Assembly: GCA_036004405.1 (NCBI GenBank)
Contig: DASYRM010000018.1
Span: 1-15,536, forward strand
Source of the DNA: DASYRM01 sp036004405
Lineage (GTDB): Bacteria > Acidobacteriota > Vicinamibacteria > Vicinamibacterales > UBA2999
Direction of reading: 5' to 3'
DNA: 15,536 bases
Positions 14,423-15,536 of this stretch are shown in pieces; position 1 is the first letter of the stretch, and every line of letters starts with the position of its first letter. The notes below the pieces were generated by a model. It saw nothing but the letters and a program-made list of their open reading frames with translations, was not told the DNA's origin and did not search any database. Position numbers and translations under genes: made by a program.

Positions 14423-15536
14423 GACAGGCTCCTGTTCGGCAGCGCGTTCCATTCGGACATCGGCATGTCGCGGCCGGGGAACGCCACCTTCTTGAACGGC
14501 CACTTCGCCGCCATCCACGCGCGCACCGCCTTCTCGAGCACCGGATCGAGACCGGCGGCGGCGCCCTGCTTCGTCACCCAGATCCGCACGGTGGCGTCGT
14601 AGCCCGCCTTGGTGCTCGGGTTGACGTAGACGCACCCGAGCTCGCTCTGCTTGTCGGGCGACAGGATTCCGTAGGCAAAGGCGGTGTGATGCTGGAACTC
14701 CCACTCGTGGCGCTTCAGCTCGCCGTAGTCCTGCGCGCTCGTGATGTTCACCGGGCCGGTGCGGCCGTCGCGATCGAGCAGCGCCTGATAGTCGGGCCCC
14801 AGGATGGTCGGCTCGAGGATGTTCCACACGTAGGCGCCGACGCGCGGCGGCCCCGGCGCGGCAAACGTGGCTGGCGTGAACGACGCGGTCTGGAGCGCGA
14901 ACTCGAGCGGCGTGGTGGGCGACGCCACGACGAGCTCCGCCGAGCAGCGTGCCCCGGCACACACCGAGTAGTGGATCCACCGCGGCTCGCTGGCCGTGAA
15001 GCTGGCCACGTAGTCGTCGCCCATCTTCATGAACGGCACATCGGCCTTCTTGCCGTTGAGCGACGTCTTCAACACGAGGCTCGTGCCGGCCGCGGCGGTC
15101 AGCGGCCTGGCGTGGAACGTCGTCGCCTTGCCCGGGATCCAGACGCGCAGGTCCTCCACCAGCAGGTCGGGCGACCCGTTGCCGTCGAGATCGGCCGGCT
15201 GGGCCTGCGTCGTCCAGGACGTCGGGATGGTGTTGGTGATCTTGCTGGCCTGGAACCGCCACACGTTCGACCAGCGGCCGTTCGACAACCACACCGATCC
15301 GTGCAGGACACGAATCGCATCGCCACCAGGGCCCGGGAACTGGTGCGTGACGGTGTTGGTGGCCACTTCGATGCGCGTCAGCGGGATGTCGCGCGACGTC
15401 ACCCAGACGGCGCCCTCCCCCGCCGCGATGTCGCCGCCGGTGCCTGGCAATCCGACGTCGATGGTCGCGACCACCTTCATCGTCTGCGGATCGATCTTGG
15501 TCACCGTGCCGGTGCCCTGATTGAGCGTCCAGACGT
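14419..15536 (-). CDS. Beta-propeller / FG-GAP-like / GNAT-like fusion protein (5' partial)
   Basis: The frame is open from the right edge, so the N-terminus is missing; 371 residues are visible. Numbering from the GTG at 15504, residues 1 to about 85 are the last propeller blades. They are closely related to the other propeller of this operon (shared VWVTxxDIPL and HGSVWLSN, and VWTLNQG just upstream). Next comes a calcium-loop or FG-GAP-like motif ADLDGNGSPDLLVED (104-118) and a beta-rich segment to about 215. Residues 222-345 resemble GNAT-type acyltransferase-like proteins (AFAYGILSPDKQSELGCVYV at 275-294, then AVRAWMAAKWPFKKVAFPGR at 326-345). An acetyl-CoA loop is not convincing, so the activity is uncertain. 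It is probably exported like its paralogue, although the signal peptide is not visible. It is the first visible gene of the operon and overlaps the hydrolase start by 4 bases. Confidence 0.75.
   Translation of the reverse strand, partial: VWTLNQGTGTVTKIDPQTMKVVATIDVGLPGTGGDIAAGEGAVWVTSRDIPLTRIEVATNTVTHQFPGPGGDAIRVLHGSVWLSNGRWSNVWRFQASKITNTIPTSWTTQAQPADLDGNGSPDLLVEDLRVWIPGKATTFHARPLTAAAGTSLVLKTSLNGKKADVPFMKMGDDYVASFTASEPRWIHYSVCAGARCSAELVVASPTTPLEFALQTASFTPATFAAPGPPRVGAYVWNILEPTILGPDYQALLDRDGRTGPVNITSAQDYGELKRHEWEFQHHTAFAYGILSPDKQSELGCVYVNPSTKAGYDATVRIWVTKQGAAAGLDPVLEKAVRAWMAAKWPFKKVAFPGRDMPMSEWNALPNRSLS
14429..14433 (-). promoter_or_regulatory. Ribosome binding site of the MBL-fold hydrolase
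   Basis: AGGAG on the minus strand, 6 bases before the ATG at 14422, lies in the last codons of the upstream gene and supports this start within an ATGA overlap. Confidence 0.75.

Larger units (their letters stand above)
4205..15536 (-). other. Eight-gene operon for guanidine (or urea) use, 5' end outside the window
   Basis: Eight minus-strand genes follow one another with overlaps or tiny gaps: 4-base ATGA overlap at 14419-14422, 10-base gap at 13411-13420, 2-base gap at 11975-11976, 4-base GTGA overlap at 10919-10922, 4-base gap at 10157-10160, 1-base TGATG overlap at 9488, and 14-base overlap at 5904-5917. No gap has room for a promoter or a strong terminator, so one transcript is the simplest reading. 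Order: propeller/GNAT-like fusion, MBL-fold hydrolase, symporter, propeller, DUF1989 protein A, DUF1989 protein B, biotin carboxylase enzyme, allophanate hydrolase. The promoter and any guanidine-sensing riboswitch would be upstream of 15536 and cannot be seen. Confidence 0.85.

Noticed and set aside
14423..15292. N-terminal extension of the MBL-fold hydrolase by 290 residues
   Set aside because: The extension is an Arg/Gly/Ala-rich shadow of the propeller fusion gene; the ATG at 14422 has a ribosome site and leads into a signal peptide.
11977..15536. Antibiotic resistance island (MBL-fold plus virginiamycin B lyase-like plus acetyltransferase-like)
   Set aside because: The superficial names suggest resistance, but the MBL sequence is not beta-lactamase-specific, the propeller lacks assignable lyase residues, and the genes are coupled to nitrogen catabolism.

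Overview
The window is high-GC bacterial DNA packed with genes; no gap between genes exceeds about 95 bases. The best taxonomic clue is the orphan permease at 185-2737. It has the layout and sequence style of the acidobacterial duplicated orphan permease (ADOP) family, which is strongly expanded in Acidobacteriota. With the GC-rich codon use and the secreted beta-propeller proteins, this suggests an acidobacterium, possibly of the Vicinamibacteria type. That is inference; there is no rRNA or marker gene here.

Layout, left to right. The 3' end of an unrecognised plus-strand gene (1-147) is followed by a strong hairpin (154-178) shared with the convergent ADOP permease (185-2737, minus). Across a 92-base divergent spacer lies a plus-strand FAD-linked oxidase of the aldonolactone-oxidase type (2830-4200). 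It stops 4 bases from the end of the next, minus-strand, unit.

From 15536 down to 4205 the minus strand carries one tightly packed series of eight genes. In transcription order these are: a beta-propeller/FG-GAP/GNAT-like protein (5' end outside the window), a secreted metallo-beta-lactamase-fold hydrolase, a sodium:solute symporter, a secreted seven-repeat beta-propeller protein, two DUF1989 proteins, a biotin-dependent 'urea' carboxylase, and allophanate hydrolase. Junctions are ATGA, GTGA and TGATG overlaps or gaps of 2-10 bases, so the set is very probably co-transcribed and partly translationally coupled.

The last four genes form the module long annotated as urea carboxylase, UAAP1/UAAP2 and allophanate hydrolase. 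Work from about 2020 reassigned such clusters to guanidine: the carboxylase makes carboxyguanidine, the two DUF1989 proteins (CgdA/CgdB) deiminate it to allophanate, and AtzF releases ammonia and CO2. The symporter is a plausible importer for guanidinium or a related solute. The exported hydrolase and two propeller proteins upstream are not usual partners of this module. They are the part most likely to be undescribed, perhaps a periplasmic or surface step that supplies or senses the substrate.

A second theme is repeat invasion. Two copies of a GTAGGGGCC-type palindromic repeat (10131-10154 and 14353-14377) sit inside the 5' coding ends of two operon genes. One copy supplies the first codons of the second DUF1989 protein. 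The other has grown into 18-base tandem repeats that lengthen the basic n-region of the hydrolase's signal peptide. The operon promoter, and any guanidine riboswitch, would lie beyond position 15536.
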